Shown: piece by piece, positions 8,323 through 18,365 of the stretch
Position numbering within the stretch: position 1 is the first letter of the stretch
How the letters are laid out: every line of letters begins with the position of its first letter
NCBI GenBank assembly: GCA_016872645.1
Contig: VGZH01000053.1
Coordinates: 1 to 40,939 of the forward strand
Origin: Planctomycetota bacterium
GTDB lineage: Bacteria > Planctomycetota > Planctomycetia > Planctomycetales > Planctomycetaceae
Direction of reading: 5' to 3'
DNA length: 40,939 nt
Program-made: the position numbers and the translations under genes
Notes under the pieces: generated by a model
What the model saw: the letters and a program-made list of their open reading frames with translations, nothing else
Told to the model about the DNA's origin: nothing
Databases searched by the model: none

Positions 8323-9396
8323 CTACCATCGCGTTTGTTTTTGGAAGCGGTGTCGAATCAGGATTGCCGCCGTGTTCATCACCAACAAGATGGAGAGCAA
8401 CACGACGATGCCAGCCGCGGCGACGTGGGAATACTCCGCCTTCGGCTGGTTGATCCACTGATAAATCTGCAACGGAATTGCCGTGAACTTGTCGAACGGA
8501 GCGTCGAGCAAACCGTGTGGGTTTTTGAAGATGTCGGCCACATTCGTGATTTCACCGGGCGTGTAGGCGACATAGGTCAGCGCCCCGATCAGCATCAGCG
8601 GAGCCGCCTCGCCGATCGCGCGGGACAGGGCGAGGATCACGCCCGTCATGATCCCCGGCAGCGCGGCTGGGAGAACTTGATGCCGGATCGTCTGCCATCT
8701 CGTCGCGCCGAGGGCGTAGGAGGCCGTGCGAATGGAGGACGGAACCGCACGCAGCGCTTCCTGTGACGCGACGATGACGGTCGGCAGCACGAGCAGCGTC
8801 AACGTCAACGCGCCAGAAATCAGCGTGCGATCAAACGGGAGCGGAATGTCGACGGTTGTGAAGAGCAAGTTGACGACCAGCGTCTTCTCCTCGTCCTTAT
8901 GGAACAGGCCGAACATCTTCACGAACGCGGTCATGCCGAGCAGCGCGTAGACGATCGACGGCACTCCGGCCAAGTTCGACAGATTGAGTTGGATCAACCG
9001 CTTGAGCCGGCCTTCGTTCGCATACTCTTCCAAGTACACCGCCGAACCGACGCCGATTGGCACCGAGAACAACGCCACTAACATCGTCAGCCACAGGCTC
9101 CCCCATAGTGCGGAGAGCAAGCCGGCTTCGCGCGGATTGCGCGAGTGATAGTTTGTGAAGAACTTTTTGCTGAGCGGAGGAGGCGATGGCTGCGCCTTAT
9201 CCGGAGTGGCCTGTGCGGTAGCCGTCATGGCTTTGGGAGCGGGCCAAGTCATGGCTTTCCAGGCCACGCTCATCAGCAAAACACCGAGCACGACGATGCC
9301 GAACCAGGTTGATCCGCAGCACAACCACTCGAACGCTTTGCCGATCCGATGCCGGCGTGCCAAATCGGGTTCCTGAAGCTTGATCCGGACGCTCAT
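8323..9396 (-). CDS. pstA: PstA, phosphate ABC transporter permease
   Basis: A 357-residue permease with six helices in the core and an EAA loop ([20 protein letters not shown]) that contacts PstB. The start ATG 9396 overlaps the pstC stop as ATGA and has GGGAGG upstream, so it is chosen over an earlier in-frame start at 9429. An N-terminal insert of about 50 Pro/Ala/Lys-rich residues lies between the first helix and the permease core. Within it and the helix at 24-44 the protein is longer than E. coli PstA (about 296). A 30-residue insertion also follows TM3 ([14 protein letters not shown]). Function is phosphate import across the inner membrane with PstC. Confidence 0.94.
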   Translation of the reverse strand: MSVRIKLQEPDLARRHRIGKAFEWLCCGSTWFGIVVLGVLLMSVAWKAMTWPAPKAMTATAQATPDKAQPSPPPLSKKFFTNYHSRNPREAGLLSALWGSLWLTMLVALFSVPIGVGSAVYLEEYANEGRLKRLIQLNLSNLAGVPSIVYALLGMTAFVKMFGLFHKDEEKTLVVNLLFTTVDIPLPFDRTLISGALTLTLLVLPTVIVASQEALRAVPSSIRTASYALGATRWQTIRHQVLPAALPGIMTGVILALSRAIGEAAPLMLIGALTYVAYTPGEITNVADIFKNPHGLLDAPFDKFTAIPLQIYQWINQPKAEYSHVAAAGIVVLLSILLVMNTAAILIRHRFQKQTRW

Positions 9397-10379
9397 TCGT
9401 AAACCTCCCGGAATCGCTTCATGACCCATTGAGCGAGAATGTTCATCCCCAGCGTGATGAGAAACAGCGTGAAGCCCACGCCGTAGAGACTCTTGTATTC
9501 GATCGTCCCAGCGGGCGTGTCGCCGAGGCTCACGCTGACCATGAATGCGGTCATGGTCTCCATGCTGCGGAACGGATTCAGTGAAAGACGCGGCATCTGG
9601 CCAGCCGCGATGCAGACCGCCATCGTCTCACCGATGGCTCGCGAAATCGCCAACAAGAACGACGCAACGATTCCAGAAAAAGCCGCCGGCACAACCACCT
9701 TCAAGCTCACGTCGTACTTAGTCGAACCGAGCGCATAGCCGGCCTCACGCAACCCGCGCGGAACCGACCGCAAAGCGTCTTCACTCAGCGAACAGACCGT
9801 CGGAATAATCATCACGCCGACCACGATGCCGGCACTCATCGCGTTGAAGATGTCCACGTCGATACCCAGCAGCGACTGAAAGATCGGCCGCAGGACATAC
9901 GGCGTCACAAAAACCAGCGCGAAGTAGCCGTACACAACCGACGGGATACCGGCGAGGATTTCCAGCAGCGGCTTGACGACTCGCCGCAACTTCGGATGAG
10001 CGTACTCGCTGAGATAGATCGCGGCCGCCAAGCCAATCGGCAGCCCGATCAAACCGCCGATGCCAGCAATCACCACCGTGCCGCACAGCAACGGCAGGAT
10101 GCCAAAATGTTTTTCCGAGAACTGCGGACTCCACTCCGTATCGGTCAAGAAATCGAGGACCGAGACTTCCTGAAAGAATGCCGTGTTCCCGCCGACTCCG
10201 ACCACGGCTTCCGTGACGAACATGTAAACGATCATCAGCGTCGTCACGAGCGACAGCGACGCGCAGCCCATTAACACGCCTTTGATCGCCGACTCTTTGA
10301 TGCGAGCCAGAGACAACTGCTTCGTCAATTGGATCGCCGCTTTCGGAGTCGAGAGTGGCGAAGTTTGAGCGACGGACAA
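9393..10379 (-). CDS. pstC: PstC, phosphate ABC transporter permease
   Basis: The 328-residue permease has about six to eight helices, the PstC segment [14 protein letters not shown] and the EAA loop [21 protein letters not shown] choose TTG at 10379 because AAGGA lies seven bases upstream; the frame continues to another TTG at 10430 with no clear ribosome site. The start lies 94 bp after the pstS stop. The stop overlaps the start of pstA. It forms the transmembrane channel with PstA. Confidence 0.93.
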   Translation of the reverse strand: MSVAQTSPLSTPKAAIQLTKQLSLARIKESAIKGVLMGCASLSLVTTLMIVYMFVTEAVVGVGGNTAFFQEVSVLDFLTDTEWSPQFSEKHFGILPLLCGTVVIAGIGGLIGLPIGLAAAIYLSEYAHPKLRRVVKPLLEILAGIPSVVYGYFALVFVTPYVLRPIFQSLLGIDVDIFNAMSAGIVVGVMIIPTVCSLSEDALRSVPRGLREAGYALGSTKYDVSLKVVVPAAFSGIVASFLLAISRAIGETMAVCIAAGQMPRLSLNPFRSMETMTAFMVSVSLGDTPAGTIEYKSLYGVGFTLFLITLGMNILAQWVMKRFREVYE

Positions 10380-10473
10380 GCGATGTTCCTTCAGTTGATC
10401 TGCCGAATTATGCGAGCGTTCGGTTCGCAAATCACCACAACAACCGGTCGTCAGCGTGTACCGGCGAAATCCC

Positions 10474-11505
10474 TTATTTGCTCCCTAACGCTGCCGCCAA
10501 CCGTTTCTGTGATTCCTTCAGGTCGTTCTCCGGCAACTGGATGTAGTGGACCTCTTGCACGAATTCCTGGCCTTTGGAGATGAAGTACTTCACGAACTCT
10601 TTGACCTGCGGCTTCTCGAACGACTTCTTGTTGATGTAGATAAACAGCGGCCGAGACAGCGGCTTGTAGGTTCCGCCGAGAATCGTTTCGTTGGTGGGAA
10701 TCACTGCTTTGCTGACGTCGTCACCGTCAGCGATCGCGACCAGCTTCACCTTGTCGGAGTTGTCGGCGTAGTAGGCGTAGCCGAAGTAACCCAGCGAGTT
10801 CTTGTCGCCGTTGACCCCTTGCACCAGCACGTTGTCGTCTTCGCTGGGGGTGTAATCCGAACGGCTGCTCTTCGCTTTACCGACAACGGCTTCCGTGAAG
10901 TAGTCGAACGTCCCCGAATCCGGGCCTGCTCCATACAGCCGAATCTCGGCGTCCGGCCAGTTCGGATCGAGCTCCTTCCACTTTTTGACGGTGCTTCCGG
11001 GACTCCACAGCGACTTGAGCTGCGGGATCGTCAGTGCCCGGCACCACGTGTTATCGGGATGTACGACGACCGATAGACCATCGATGGCGACTTTCAATTC
11101 GAGATACTCGATGCCGTTCTTTTGGCACTCGGCGATCTCTTTTTCGGAGATCGGTCGGGAAGCGTCGTTGATGTCGGTATCGCCCACGACAAACCGCTTG
11201 AAGCCGCCGCCCGTTCCAGCGATGCCGACGCTCACTTTCACGTCCTTGTGGACCTTCATGAATTCTTCGGCCACCGCCTGAGTGATCGGGTACACGGTGC
11301 TGGAACCGTCCGCGACCACCTCGCCGTTCAACTTGTCCGCCGGATCAGCGGCTGCGGACGCCCCGCCTGTCTCGTTCGTGGCACTCTTTCCGTTCCCAGA
11401 GAGGGAAGGCGTTCCGCTTGTGCTCGGCTTGCTCTCAACGGAACAGCCGACAGACAGAGCCAACAACGAGGACATCAAGAAAGTTCGTCTTAACAATGCA
11501 GCCAT
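10474..11505 (-). CDS. pstS: PstS, phosphate-binding lipoprotein
   Basis: The 343-residue protein starts with a lipoprotein signal (hydrophobic core [11 protein letters not shown], lipid cysteine C21), then a Ser/Gly/Ala-rich linker to about residue 60, then the binding domain. Phosphate-binding type segments are visible: [36 protein letters not shown] and [18 protein letters not shown]. It captures phosphate outside the inner membrane and passes it to PstCA. AAGGA eight bases upstream supports the ATG. A candidate PhoB box lies 67-110 bp upstream. Confidence 0.95.
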   Translation of the reverse strand: MAALLRRTFLMSSLLALSVGCSVESKPSTSGTPSLSGNGKSATNETGGASAAADPADKLNGEVVADGSSTVYPITQAVAEEFMKVHKDVKVSVGIAGTGGGFKRFVVGDTDINDASRPISEKEIAECQKNGIEYLELKVAIDGLSVVVHPDNTWCRALTIPQLKSLWSPGSTVKKWKELDPNWPDAEIRLYGAGPDSGTFDYFTEAVVGKAKSSRSDYTPSEDDNVLVQGVNGDKNSLGYFGYAYYADNSDKVKLVAIADGDDVSKAVIPTNETILGGTYKPLSRPLFIYINKKSFEKPQVKEFVKYFISKGQEFVQEVHYIQLPENDLKESQKRLAAALGSK

Positions 11506-11571
11506 CCGTTCGATCCTTGTGTGGGAAGTGAGCGTTTTCAGACGTTGATCTGCGGGCGAACGCTATGCTCC

Positions 11572-11615
11572 CCAGAACAAGAACTGAAACAAGCTGCGGT
11601 TAAGAATTGATGAAG
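11572..11615 (-). promoter_or_regulatory. Candidate Pho box before pstS
   Basis: On the minus strand four imperfect 11-bp units run head to tail: CTTCATCAATT (11615-11605), CTTAACCGCAG (11604-11594), CTTGTTTCAGT (11593-11583) and TCTTGTTCTGG (11582-11572). The first three start with CTT exactly 11 bp apart, and unit two contains CTTAACC, the core of cyanobacterial Pho boxes. PhoB dimers bind such 11-bp direct repeats. Location about 70 bp before the pstS start fits activation of the pst genes independently of phoR. Confidence 0.5.
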
Positions 11616-11660
11616 GCGGCCAGCCGCCAAGACAGAAAGCGGCCCATCTCTGCCGCGTCC

Positions 11661-13472
11661 CTACAGCAAGCTGCCCACCATCGGCAGCCGGATCGTGAAC
11701 GTGCTGCCGCGTCCGGTTTCGCTGGCGACTTCCACTGAGCCTGCAAAGACTTGTACCCAATGCTTCACGATCGACAGGCCCAAACCGGTTCCGCCCAATT
11801 CACGTGAGCGGGCTTTGTCCACACGATAAAAACGTTCGAAGATTCGCAGTTGATGTTGTTTCGGAATGCCAATTCCAGTGTCTTCGACTTCGATCACCGC
11901 TCGGCGACCATCGACGTGCCAACGGATCGAGACTCGACCGGCGGCGGGCGTGTACTTGATCGCATTGTCCACCAGATTGTTGAGCACCGTCCGCAGTCCT
12001 TCTTCGTCGCCCCACACGACGACCTTGTCCGCGGCCGGCTGTGAGACCAGCGAGATCCCTTTTGAGTCGGCGACCGCTTGATGCTCAGCCACACAGAGAC
12101 GCACCGCCTCATCGATCGACACGGGCTGCAGCTCAAATGCCTCTTCGGCGGCCTCGATACGAGCGAGGCTCAGCAGGTCGAGAATCAAGCGGTGCAACCG
12201 TTCAGCCTGCTCGTCGATCCGTTGCAAGAATTGTCGATTGTGAGCCGCATCGTCGATCGCTCCGTCGAGCAACGTTTCCGTATAGGCTTGAATTGTCGTC
12301 AGCGGCGTCTTCAATTCGTGCGACACATTGCTGACGAATTCGCTTCGCAGGTTCTCCAGCCGCCGCAACTCGCTGACATCGTGCAACACGAGCACTGCTC
12401 CTGGAGTTGGCTGACCCGGCAGCGGCAACGCAATCAACGCCACGATCGCATTCGTCCTGGGAACCGCGTATTCGATTCGCTCCGGCTGCTCGCCCAGCAG
12501 CGCCTGCTCGATCACCTTTTGCACCCGCGGATGCCGAGCCGCCTCGAACAGCGAACGTCCGACCGCTTGCGTCGCCGGAAGATCCAGCAGCGGACCCGCA
12601 GCGACGTTCGCGTACAGAATTCGCTGCTGAGCGTCGATGACGACCACTCCTTCGATCATCGAACCAAGGACGGTTTCGAGCAGCTCGCTTTGTTCCGAGG
12701 ACTGACGAGTCTTCACTTGCAACTGATCGACACGCGATGCCAACTCGCGACTCATGCGATTGAACGCGCCGGCCAACATGCCGATTTCATCGCGGCTGGC
12801 GACGAGTACCTCCTGGCCCAGGTTTCCCGCCTCGATCGCCTGCGCCGCTTGAGTGAGCGTTTCGAGCGGATGCACCAATCGCCAAGCCAGCCAATAGGTC
12901 AAAGCCAGCGTGCAAACCAGAACGACAACCGCCGTGCTCCACACCAACCGAGCGGTCGCCTGCAACCGCGACTCGAACGGAGTCCACGGCAACGCCACTC
13001 GTACAAACCCGCGCGGTGCTTCGCGCGATCCAACACGCACCGCGCAGTATTCAAACGGCTCGCCAACCGATCGGCTGCCGCGTGTCGAAAATCCCACACC
13101 GACGCTCGCGGCTTCGAGAATCTCAGGGCGATCTCGATGATTCTCCAGCCGCCGAGCATCCGTCGCGGAATCGGCGAGCACGATCCCGTCGGCCAAAACT
13201 AACGTCAGTCGCGTACCGACTTCACGTCCGAGCGCCTCCAGCTTGGGCTGCCATGTCGCTCGCAGTTCTTCCAGCGGAACTTCCGATGCGACCCAGGACG
13301 GATCAGCGATATGCAACAGCACCTCCGCCTCATCCTGCATGCGCTGCCGCACCTCGACCTCAACCGCCTCCTGTTGCCACTTCAAGAAGATCACCACGAA
13401 CACCACCGACGCAACGATGGTTACCGAGGCATACGTCAGAAACAATCGCCAAAACAAACGAGAAGACCACAC
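11661..13472 (-). CDS. phoR: PhoR-type sensor histidine kinase
   Basis: A 603-residue membrane kinase. Order of parts: TM1 (11-31), a periplasmic sensor region (32-175), TM2 (176-197), HAMP (198-250), PAS (262-370), dimerisation domain with phospho-acceptor H385 in SNVSHELKTPL, and ATPase domain with N box LVDNAIKYTP, G1 DTGIGIP and G2 GGTGLGLSI. The start is GTG with AAGGATGA just upstream. Unlike E. coli PhoR, which has almost no periplasmic part, this protein has a 140-residue extracytoplasmic domain, as in PhoR of Gram-positive bacteria. It lies directly upstream of pstS and 27 bp behind an enolase-superfamily gene, with phoB at the end of the same run. Confidence 0.93.
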   Translation of the reverse strand: MWSSRLFWRLFLTYASVTIVASVVFVVIFLKWQQEAVEVEVRQRMQDEAEVLLHIADPSWVASEVPLEELRATWQPKLEALGREVGTRLTLVLADGIVLADSATDARRLENHRDRPEILEAASVGVGFSTRGSRSVGEPFEYCAVRVGSREAPRGFVRVALPWTPFESRLQATARLVWSTAVVVLVCTLALTYWLAWRLVHPLETLTQAAQAIEAGNLGQEVLVASRDEIGMLAGAFNRMSRELASRVDQLQVKTRQSSEQSELLETVLGSMIEGVVVIDAQQRILYANVAAGPLLDLPATQAVGRSLFEAARHPRVQKVIEQALLGEQPERIEYAVPRTNAIVALIALPLPGQPTPGAVLVLHDVSELRRLENLRSEFVSNVSHELKTPLTTIQAYTETLLDGAIDDAAHNRQFLQRIDEQAERLHRLILDLLSLARIEAAEEAFELQPVSIDEAVRLCVAEHQAVADSKGISLVSQPAADKVVVWGDEEGLRTVLNNLVDNAIKYTPAAGRVSIRWHVDGRRAVIEVEDTGIGIPKQHQLRIFERFYRVDKARSRELGGTGLGLSIVKHWVQVFAGSVEVASETGRGSTFTIRLPMVGSLL

Positions 13473-13499
13473 GACGAATCATCCTTCACCGGCACGAGC

Positions 13500-14621
13500 C
13501 TATTTCCGCGCGTCAAAACGCTTGAGCTTCTCGCGATCGATCTCGATGCCGAGTCCCGGCTTCGTGGGGATCTCTAAATACCCTTCGGCGTCAATGCGGA
13601 ACGGCTCGGTTGTCAATGAGTCAATGTACGCGCACGGCGTCAGATACTCGACATACCGAGCAATCGGCATCGCCGCCGCGAGCTGCAAATCAGCGGCCAG
13701 CCCCAGAGCCGTGTTCCAGCCGTGAGAAACCATCTGAATGTTGTGGTCGTAGGCCATCCATCCAATGCGACGCGATTCGGAGATGCCGCCGTTCTTCGTA
13801 CAGTCTGGCTGGATGATGTCCACCGCGCGGCGTTCAAGCCACGGTCGGAACGACTGCCGCCGAGTCAGCACTTCGCCAGTTGCGATCGGCACGGGGGAGA
13901 CGCGTGTCAGCTCGATGTACCCTTCGATGTCGTCCGGCGGCAGCGCCTCCTCAAACCAGACGATGCCGTAATCGGCCAGCATGTGCGCCGTCTCGCGGGC
14001 CCAATTCACGCCGTGCGGCCAGAACTGCTCGCTCCCTCCCGCATCGACCATCAAATCGACTCCGCCACCGACCGTTTCACGAGCGGTCCCGATCAGTAAC
14101 TCGTCGAACTTGCGATCGCGTCGCCCGAACGGCCGCCAACCCATTTTGATGGCCTTGAAGCCGCGTTCAACCGTCGATTCCAGCGTCGCTCGCAACGCAT
14201 CCGGCTCATCGAACAGGATCGAACCATATGGTTTGATCCGCTGCCGGTAATTTCCACCGAGCAACCGCGACACCGGTTGCCCGCACACCTTGCCAAACAA
14301 GTCCCACAGTGCAATGTCGAGGCCGCTGATTGCGTGCTCGACCGAGCCACCACGTCCTTGCCAGAACGACGATTGCCGCAGCTTCTCACTGACTCGTTCA
14401 GGTTCGACGGCCGATTCGCCCTTCAGCAGCGGCCACAACAATTCGACCGCCCCTTCGACGAGCTTCCCGGATGTGAAGCAGCTCCCCCAGCCGGACAAGC
14501 CCTCGTCGGTTCGTACTTCGACGAGCGTGTGCAGGTTCTCCTGCGGCTCATGACCTTGGGGCCAACCGCCGTCGACGGTCGCTCCGGTCAGAGGGATAAC
14601 CTCGATGTGTGTGATCTTCAT
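13500..14621 (-). CDS. Mandelate racemase/enolase-superfamily sugar-acid dehydratase or isomerase
   Basis: The 373-residue protein has the enolase-superfamily layout: N-terminal cap (1-125) and modified TIM barrel. Metal ligands are D193 (MVDAGG), E224 (WFEEALP) and E250 (ATGE); general acid/base residues K159 (AIKMGW) and the D273-H300 dyad (QPDCTKNGG, VSHGWNTA) place it in the mandelate racemase subgroup. Members dehydrate or racemise acid sugars in the cytoplasm by abstracting the proton alpha to the carboxylate. The exact substrate cannot be read. AAGGA nine bases upstream supports the ATG. phoR starts 27 bp downstream, so both may share a transcript although no metabolic link to phosphate is evident. 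Confidence 0.9.
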   Translation of the reverse strand: MKITHIEVIPLTGATVDGGWPQGHEPQENLHTLVEVRTDEGLSGWGSCFTSGKLVEGAVELLWPLLKGESAVEPERVSEKLRQSSFWQGRGGSVEHAISGLDIALWDLFGKVCGQPVSRLLGGNYRQRIKPYGSILFDEPDALRATLESTVERGFKAIKMGWRPFGRRDRKFDELLIGTARETVGGGVDLMVDAGGSEQFWPHGVNWARETAHMLADYGIVWFEEALPPDDIEGYIELTRVSPVPIATGEVLTRRQSFRPWLERRAVDIIQPDCTKNGGISESRRIGWMAYDHNIQMVSHGWNTALGLAADLQLAAAMPIARYVEYLTPCAYIDSLTTEPFRIDAEGYLEIPTKPGLGIEIDREKLKRFDARK

Positions 14622-14839
14622 GGGTGATGTCCTTGCAGAGTTGTCTCAATCACCGGCGACAGCATTCCGGTGAGCCGCTCTGGCGTCAAGAAAGACACAT
14701 CAACTCCAAACGCAGAATCTGAGAAAACCCGGTCGACGGATTCTTGCTGTCGCACTCGGACTTTCGAATTTCTGAATTCATGTTCCAGTCAATAGACTTA
14801 AGCCACGACCTCAACTTGGTCGCGACAAGAGAGCCTCCC

Positions 14840-15357
14840 ATGGGCAGCTCCACCCAGACCGTTCGCCGCCCGATGCAAGTGCAAATGATCGAGGACAGTT
14901 TGACTGCGGCCAAGTTGACGATGGATCCGCTGACCAGGAGACAGGTCGCGCATCTCATGACTTGATTTAACACCGGCGAGGATGCGCTGGAGTTCTTGCG
15001 GCGCACGGGCAAGTGCGCCAAGGGTCCGCGGCCCGATTTGATTTTTCTTAAACTTGGATTGCCCGGGATCAGCGAGAAAGATGTGCTCGCGGCCGTGAAA
15101 GGCGATGCCGCACTGGAAAGCTTGCCGGTCGTCGTGTTGACCGCATCAGTGGATCCGGCGGATCGTGCTGACGTCGAGCACTTTGATTTAGCGTGTGTCT
15201 CACCAAGCGGTTGGACCGCAATATCTTCTTATGGCTGACCAAAGAGTTGAAGCAGTTTTTGTTGTCCGAAGTCATCTTGCCTCATGTCGATGAGGCCGCC
15301 GCCATGCCACCGGATGGCGTGCTCTCTTCGGGCGGGTCGCTGGGCTTGTTCAAGTGA
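14840..15357 (+). pseudogene. Decayed Rcp-type response regulator
   Basis: Conceptual translation from ATG 14840 gives a single-domain receiver, starting with MQVQMIEDSLTAAKLTMDPL, interrupted by TGA at 14963-14965. Downstream the same frame continues FNTGEDALEFLRRTGK and ESLPVVVLTASVDPADRADV. The phospho-acceptor Asp is replaced by Lys (LIFLKLGLPG). Near 15200 the frame shifts, and the C-terminal part (KRLDRNIFLWLTKELKQF, end GGSLGLFK then TGA at 15355-15357) is in another frame; the conserved Lys-Pro loop is lost there. Three independent lesions show the gene is dead. Regulators of this class normally pair with a histidine kinase. Confidence 0.85.
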
Positions 15358-15503
15358 TGCCTGCGAACCCCGTGTAGCCCGAAAACAAGTCTTGCTCTGA
15401 AAATCGGATTTTCGATACATCCCGCTCTTCTCCTCTGAAGAGAGCTCTGTCTCTTCTCTGTCTTCCTTCCGAACTTTGATCCTCCAGCCGGAAAATCCAC
15501 CTC

Positions 15504-18305
15504 ATGAGCGGTGTCCAGGACGGCACCTTTTGTGGCGAGCGAGTGGGTCGTGTGCCCCACTGGGGATACTTGTCGCTGTTGGGGTTGGCTGTGCTGTCAG
15601 GATGCCAGTCGCTGCCTGACATTCGCGGCCAATCTCCGGCGTTCGACGAGCCCACTACAAGTAAATCGGTTCGGCGCATCAACGATGAGCCAACGCCCGA
15701 TGAAGAAATCCTTCCAGACGATCTCGATGAAGGTTTGAATCTGAAGGGAGAACGTCCGGACGCGTTGACCGATCCAATTGTCGACATTGTGATTGAGGGC
15801 AACGACACGATCGAAACGACTGCGATTCGCAAATTGGTGCGTTCGGCAATCGGGCGGCCTCCGGCAGAGTCTCAGATTCGCGAAGACGTGCGAGCCTTGT
15901 ACAGCACTCGCTGGTTTTTCAGCATCGAACCGCGTTATCGACGGAGCGAAGCGGGGTTGGTGCTGGTGTTTCGCGTGATCGAGCGGCCGATCGTCGAGAA
16001 GGTCGAGTTTCATGGCAACGAACGGATCAAAACGAGTTACCTCGAAAAATTGACCGGCCTCAAGCCAGGCAGCCCATTCGAGGTCAGTTTGAATCGCGAG
16101 GCGGCGAAGCGGATCGAAGAGCAGTACAAATCGAAAGGCTTTCCGTTCACGAAAGTCACGCTCGAAAAAGGAAATCAACGCGAAGACCGACAGGTGGTCT
16201 TTGTGGTCGACGAAGGCCCGAAAGTGATCGTCGGCTCTGTGAGATTCGAGGGTAACGAGTCCTTTTCAACTGGCGTCTTAAAACAGAAGCTCACGTTGAA
16301 ACCAGCGATTCTCGGGCTGGCATTTCTGGGTAAGTACAAGCCGGAACAATTGCCGGACGATGTTGCGGCTCTCAAGCAGTACTATCACAGCCTGGGCTAC
16401 TTCGACGCTGAGATCGAAAAAGAAGTCGGCATCGACGAAAGCCCATGGAACCCGCTGAGCTACAAGGCGGCCCACGCAATTATCACGTACAAGATCAAAG
16501 AAGGGCCTCGTTTCAAGATTCGTGATCTTGTCATTGAGGGGAACAAGATCTTCACGACCGAAGAGTTGTCCAACGAACTAAAATTGCGCTCCGGCGAGTT
16601 TTACAACTCGCGATACATGAGCAAGGATGTGGATGGAATTAAAGAGCGGTACGGTCATTTGGGGCGCACGTTTGCGAACGTCGAAGCGGTTCCTCGATTC
16701 CTGGAAGAGCCGGGGACGATGGATTTGGTTTACCATGTCAACGAAGACCGCGTTTACACAATTCGCCACGTCGATGTCCGCATTCACGAGGATCAGCCGC
16801 ACACGAAACTGTCGGTGGTACTCAATCGCATGATGGTTCATCCCGGCGATCTCGCGGACCCCAAAAAGATTCGGCAAAGCGAACGGCGGATCGGCGGCCA
16901 GATCTTCACTCCCGGTGGGCCGGAAGCTCCTCGCATTCAGATCTCGAAGGTGCCCGACGCGCCGACTTCCAATCGGTCGCAAGTCGCACAAGCGGATGTC
17001 ATTCGTGGGCAATCACCGGACCCCGCAATTGTCAGCCTGGAACGCCTGAAATCGGATTCGCTGATTTTTGGAACAAAAGTGTCGATTCGCGGCCAGAGTC
17101 CGGATTCGTCAGACGCCGATTCCCCGGACTTCAGTTCGTCGGTTTTGATGGCTCAGGTTCCCGCGCCGAATTATCCGTTCGGAGGTAATGCGACAGACCC
17201 CTTGGCGGTGCCTGAACTGCCTCCCGGACAAATCGATTTAGGGGTCGATGCAACCACTGCGCAAACCGGTCGCCTGTCGTTTGGCGTTGGCGTCAACAGC
17301 AATTCGGGAGTCGTCGGGTCCATCGTTCTCGAAGAAAACAATTTCGACATCATGAATTTTCCGCGAAGTGCGGAGGACATTTATTCCGGCCGAGCGTTTC
17401 GAAAGTTGCGCGGGCACGGTGAGCAATTCCGAATCGAGGCTGTGCCGGGTAATGTTGTCAGCCGCTATCTCGTGAGTTGGACCGATCCGTATTTCAATGA
17501 CAGTCCCTACAGCGTCGGCGTCAGCGGCTTCTACTTCAATCGCTTCTATCGAGATTGGACGGAACAACGCACGGGCGGTCGAGTCACCGTCGGTCGACAA
17601 TTAGATGCAGCTTGGTCGTTGATCGGTTCGCTTCGCATGGAATCGGTCCATCTCTCGAATCCGAGGACGCCGGTGGCTGCGATGGTGAGTGAAGTCCTCG
17701 GCAATTCCTTCTTGTCGACAGGTCGCCTCGCGGTCGCTCACGACACTCGTGATTCGCCGTTTCAGCCGCGTCACGGGCACTATGTCACGAGCGGATTTGA
17801 GCAGGCCTTCGGTGAGTTTAATTATTCACGAGTTGATGCGGAGGGGCATCAGTACTTCTACTTCTTGGAGCGACCCGATGGTGAGGGGGGGCACATTCTG
17901 TCGTTGGGCCTGCAAGCCGCATGGACCGGTGCCGACACTCCAGTCTACGAGCGCTACTTCGCGGGTGGCTTCCAATCGGTGCGAGGCTTCTCGTTCCGCG
18001 GCATCAGTCCGACCGATGGTCCAACACGCATTGGCGGGCAATTCAGCTTTCTCGGAGGAGCGGAATACCTTGTCCCGATCACTGCTGATGGAACCCTTGG
18101 AGTGGTTGCCTTCACGGACTTCGGCACAGTTCAAGACACTACGGCGAAGCTGGCCAATCTGCGGTTGACAGTGGGCTTTGGCCTGCGAGTCACAGTACCG
18201 ATGATGGGACCCGCTCCGATCGCACTCGACTTTGGCTTCCCGCTCATGAAAGAGAAGGATGACCTGCTGCAGGTCTTCCAATTCACGATGGGCCTGACAC
18301 GCTAA
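15504..18305 (+). CDS. bamA: Omp85/BamA-family outer membrane assembly protein with lipobox
   Basis: This 933-residue protein starts with a lipoprotein-type signal (HWGYLSLLGLAVLSGC, lipid cysteine C34). Several POTRA domains follow (about 90-480); the repeated VEFHGNERIKTSYLEK, VRFEGNESFSTGVLKQ and LVIEGNKIFTTEEL segments are their first strands. A Ser/Pro/Asp-rich insert (about 485-590) separates them from the C-terminal 16-strand barrel with the conserved VRGFSF loop near 826. Omp85 proteins insert barrels into the outer membrane, so its presence argues for an outer membrane in this organism. The motif IRGQSP occurs three times: just after the lipobox and twice in the insert. A lipid anchor is unusual for BamA. 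TamA is an alternative, but five POTRA-like repeats favour BamA. Confidence 0.88.
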   Translation: MSGVQDGTFCGERVGRVPHWGYLSLLGLAVLSGCQSLPDIRGQSPAFDEPTTSKSVRRINDEPTPDEEILPDDLDEGLNLKGERPDALTDPIVDIVIEGNDTIETTAIRKLVRSAIGRPPAESQIREDVRALYSTRWFFSIEPRYRRSEAGLVLVFRVIERPIVEKVEFHGNERIKTSYLEKLTGLKPGSPFEVSLNREAAKRIEEQYKSKGFPFTKVTLEKGNQREDRQVVFVVDEGPKVIVGSVRFEGNESFSTGVLKQKLTLKPAILGLAFLGKYKPEQLPDDVAALKQYYHSLGYFDAEIEKEVGIDESPWNPLSYKAAHAIITYKIKEGPRFKIRDLVIEGNKIFTTEELSNELKLRSGEFYNSRYMSKDVDGIKERYGHLGRTFANVEAVPRFLEEPGTMDLVYHVNEDRVYTIRHVDVRIHEDQPHTKLSVVLNRMMVHPGDLADPKKIRQSERRIGGQIFTPGGPEAPRIQISKVPDAPTSNRSQVAQADVIRGQSPDPAIVSLERLKSDSLIFGTKVSIRGQSPDSSDADSPDFSSSVLMAQVPAPNYPFGGNATDPLAVPELPPGQIDLGVDATTAQTGRLSFGVGVNSNSGVVGSIVLEENNFDIMNFPRSAEDIYSGRAFRKLRGHGEQFRIEAVPGNVVSRYLVSWTDPYFNDSPYSVGVSGFYFNRFYRDWTEQRTGGRVTVGRQLDAAWSLIGSLRMESVHLSNPRTPVAAMVSEVLGNSFLSTGRLAVAHDTRDSPFQPRHGHYVTSGFEQAFGEFNYSRVDAEGHQYFYFLERPDGEGGHILSLGLQAAWTGADTPVYERYFAGGFQSVRGFSFRGISPTDGPTRIGGQFSFLGGAEYLVPITADGTLGVVAFTDFGTVQDTTAKLANLRLTVGFGLRVTVPMMGPAPIALDFGFPLMKEKDDLLQVFQFTMGLTR

Positions 18306-18365
18306 TCCTGAACTGTGGACCAGATGCGTTTCGATTTGTGGATTCAACGGATGTATGCGTCCGAC

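Noticed and set aside
12078-13202. 374-codon plus-strand frame opposite phoR
   Set aside because: Composition is Arg/His/Gln-rich, typical of a shadow frame.
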